A stretch of 64,000 nt of DNA from Hydractinia symbiolongicarpus (taxonomy: Eukaryota > Cnidaria > Hydrozoa > Anthoathecata > Hydractiniidae). The position numbers and the translations under genes were made by a program. The notes beneath the pieces were generated by a model. That model saw nothing but the letters and a program-made list of their open reading frames with translations. It searched no databases and had not been told where the DNA came from. The DNA is taken from NCBI RefSeq assembly GCF_029227915.1, contig NC_079884.1:1862001-1926000 (forward strand). Reading direction: 5' to 3'. Positions 61,201 to 64,000 of the stretch are shown here, in pieces; positions within the stretch are counted from its first letter, which is position 1, and each line of letters opens with the position of its first letter.

Positions 61201-64000
61201 AATATTAGTTCTTGGAATCCAATTGTCTCACTTATCACATTTATGAGGTCAAAGTCCAAAATCAGTTCAATTAAGTCCCACAGTCAATCGTTTTACTGTT
61301 AAAAGCGATGCAACCTGGAATTATCGGAAAAATATCATTAAATGTATGTTGATACGAATATGTGACACAACCGTTGTAACTCAAACGGATTGATACCGCT
61401 AGAAAGTCAATGAATTGTACTTTTTGAAACTGTTTCCATTTCTTCAGCGCGTGCTAACGGCTAGGATTGGTCCCAAAGTAAAAAATCACTTACTTATCTA
61501 CGCTTCCAAGTAAAGCGCTAGCACAGCGCCCAGTGTAATCGCTGAGTTCAAGCAATCATGCCAAATTAAGAAGAATGTTGTTTCTTGGAATCCAATTGTC
61601 TCATTTATCAAGTTTAGGAGGTCAAAGATCAAAACCAGTTCAATTAAGTCCCACAGTCAATCGTTTCACTGTTAAAAGCGATGCAACCTAGTAATATCGG
61701 AAAAACATCACTAAATACATGTTGGTACGAACACGTGACGCAACCGTTGTAACTCAAACGGATTGATACCGCTAGAAAGTCAATGAAATGTAGTTTTTAA
61801 AACTGTTTCAATTTCTTCAGCGCGCGCTAACGGCTAGGATTGGTCCCACAGTAAAAAATGACTTACTTATTTACACTTTCAAATAAAGCGCTAGCACAGC
61901 GCCCAGTATAATCGCTGAGATCTAGCACTCATGTCAAACTAAGAAGAATATTAGTTCTTGGAATCCAATTGTCTCACTTATTACATTTATGAGGTCAAAG
62001 TCCAAAATCAGTTCAATTAAGTCCCACAGTCAATCGTTTTACTGTTAAAAGTGATGCGACCTGGAATTATCGGAAAAATATCATTAAATGTATGTTGATA
62101 CGAATATGTGACACAACCGTTGCAACTCAAACGGATTGATACCGCTAGAAAGTCAATGAAATGTAGTTTTTGAAACTGTTTCCATTTCTTCAGCGCGCGC
62201 TAACGGTTAGCATTGGTCCCAAAGTAAAAAATCACTTACTTATCTACGCTTCCAAGTAAAGCGCTAGCACAGCGCCCAGTGTAATCGCTGAGTTCAAACA
62301 ATCATGCCAAATTAAGAAGAATGTTGTTTCTTGGAATCCAATTGTCTCATTTATCAAGTTTAGGAGGTCAAAGTTCAAAACCAGTTCAATTAAGTCCCAC
62401 AGTCAATCCTTTCACTGTTAAAAGCGATGCAACCTAGTATTATCAGAAAAATATCGCTAAAAACATGTTGGTACGAATATGTGACGCAACCTTTGTAACT
62501 CAACCGGACTGATACTGTTAGAAAGACAATGAAATGAAGTTTTGGAAACTGTCTCTATATATTCAGCGCGCTAACGGCAAGGATTGGTCCCACTGTACAA
62601 AATGACTAATTTATCTAAATATTATAATAAAGCGCTCCCACACCGCCCAGTGTAATCGCTGAGTTCCAGCAATCATGTCAAATTAAGAAGAATGTTATTT
62701 CTTGGAGTACAATTGCCTCATTTATCACATTTATCAGGTCAAAGTCCAAGATCAGTTCAATTAAGTCCCATAGTCAATCGCTTCACTGTTACAAGCGATA
62801 CAACTTAGTAATATCGGAAAAATATCACTAAATACATGTTGGTACAAATATGTGACGCATCCGTTGTAACTCAAACATGTAGTTTACTGAAAATGGCTCT
62901 ATTTCTTCAGTGCGTGCTAACGGCTATGATTAGTACCACAGTATAAAATAACTTACTAATCTAAATTTTTTAATGAAGCGCTACTGCAGATCCCAGTGTA
63001 ATCGATGAATTCCAGCAATCATGTCACATTAAGAACAATGTTACTTCTGAAAATCCAATTGTCTCATTTATCACATTTATGAGGTCAAAATCGAAAATCA
63101 GTTTAACTAAGTCCTACAGCCAATCGCTTCGCTGTTAAAAGCGATGCAACATAGTAACATCAGAAAAATATCGCTAAATACATGTTGGTATGAATATGTG
63201 ACGCAACCGTTGTAACTCAACCGGAATGATACCGTCAGAAAGTCAAAGAAATGTAGTTTCTGAAATTGTCTGTATTTCTTCAGTGCGCACTAACGGCTAA
63301 GATTCGTACCACAGTAAAGAACGACTTACTTATCTACACTTTCAAGTAAAGCGCTACCACAGCGCCCAGTGTAATCGCTGAGTTCCAGCAATCATGTCAA
63401 ATTAAGAAGAATGTTATTTCTTGGGGTCCAATTGTCTCATTTATCCTATTTAGGAGGTTAAAGTCAAAAACCAGTTCAATTAAGTCCCACAGTCAATCGT
63501 TTCACTGTTAAAAGCGATGCAACCTAGTAATATCGGAAAAATATCACTAAATACATGTTGGTACGAACACGTGACGCAACCGTTGTAACTCAAACGGATT
63601 GATACCGCTAGAAAGTCAATGAAATGTAGTTTTTGAAACTGTTTCAATTTCTTCAGCGCGCGCTAACGGCCAGGATTGGTCCCACAGTAAAAAATGACTT
63701 ACTTATTTACACTTTCAAATAAAGCGCTAGCACAGCGCCCAGTATAATCGCTGAGTTCTAGCAATCATGTCAAAATAAGAAGAATATTAGTTCTTGGAAT
63801 CCAATTGTCTCATTTATCACATTTATGAGGTCAAAGTCCAAAATCAGTTCAATTAAGTCCCACAGTCAATCGTTTTACTGTTAAAAGCGGTGCAACCTGG
63901 AATTATCAGAAAAATATCGCTAAATACATGTTGGTACGAATATGCGACGAGACCTTTGTAACTCAACCGGACTGATACTGTTAGAAAGTCAAGGAAATGT
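55205..64000 (+). repeat. Satellite array, about 372-bp monomer (right block, continues past window)
   Basis: The array resumes in the same orientation and phase after the retrotransposon and is still running at the window end. About 24 monomers are present. Common variants here are CTAGCACAGCGC for the GCGC stem, CATGCCAAATTAAG, and TATGTTGATACG. The monomer family interrupted at 53.2 kb recurs at about 57.1-57.4 and 62.3-62.6 kb. Confidence 0.95.
58161..61136 (+). repeat. 1,488-bp tetramer higher-order repeat, two copies
   Basis: ATAAGGCGCT occurs at 58,161 and 59,649, and ATGTTAGTACGAACCGTG at 58,741 and 60,229. Both are spaced 1,488 bp. A related ATAAGGCGCT monomer at 55,928 lies six monomers earlier. 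Confidence 0.85.

Noticed and set aside
18018-64000. CRISPR-like regular repetition
   Set aside because: The whole 372-bp unit repeats with no unique spacers, the monomers vary along their length, and the host is a eukaryote. It is satellite DNA.
18018-64000. CENP-B box or telomere repeat inside the monomer
   Set aside because: I looked for the CENP-B core (TTCG...CGGG) and for TTAGGG runs. Neither is present; TTAGGAGG is part of the monomer only.
8178-64000. Direct sequence link between the 145-bp minisatellite and the 372-bp satellite
   Set aside because: No shared word longer than expected by chance was seen, so any link would be by mechanism, not sequence.

Overview
This is AT-rich eukaryotic DNA, most likely from a cnidarian and perhaps a hydrozoan. 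That is an inference from the intron style, the Helentron with an OTU domain, CR1/L2-like retrotransposon remnants, THAP-type remnants and a very large satellite. I found no bacterial-style operons, rRNA or CRISPR. Almost everything here is mobile or repetitive, and the only candidate host gene is a small three-exon gene at 11.2-11.8 kb.

Layout. 0-1.4 kb: a tRNA-like sequence (352-420), a small inverted-repeat element and an AT-rich leader. 1.4-8.6 kb: a rolling-circle transposon of the Helentron/Helitron2 type. It encodes, in order, a 2A-like peptide after a hydrophobic segment, an OTU cysteine-protease domain, a zinc-finger/DUF6570-like region, an HUH Rep and a Pif1-type helicase. The reading frame is broken at five places, each at or beside an A-run, and by one in-frame stop. 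Three copies of a 145-bp minisatellite follow it. 8.6-13.9 kb: noncoding DNA with a perfect-TIR MITE (10,383-10,895), a spliced gene for a 118-residue protein with two FGRW repeats and an RGG tail (11,228-11,776), and a second short TIR element (11,808-12,128). 13.9-18.0 kb: a TGCCT-rich low-complexity block, a 15-bp minisatellite, a divergent pair of broken unidentified ORFs, a THAP pseudogene, a minus-strand protein fragment and a non-LTR reverse-transcriptase remnant.

18.0-64.0 kb, to the window end: a satellite array of roughly 118 head-to-tail monomers of about 372 bp. It is interrupted once by a 5'-truncated CR1/L2-like retrotransposon (53,195-55,204) with an apparent target-site duplication. 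The array has nested higher-order structure: dimers of 746 bp, tetramers of about 1,490 bp and a near-perfect 5,895-bp tandem duplication.

Main idea. Monomers carry a short inverted repeat 10-11 nt upstream of CTAG, the layout of a canonical Helitron 3' end. Different monomer families keep the inverted repeat paired through different substitutions. I therefore suggest that the satellite grew from a Helitron-type terminus by rolling-circle copying, followed by unequal exchange. I recall, without being able to verify it here, that Helitron-linked subtelomeric tandem repeats have been reported in hydrozoans, so this array should be compared with those first.
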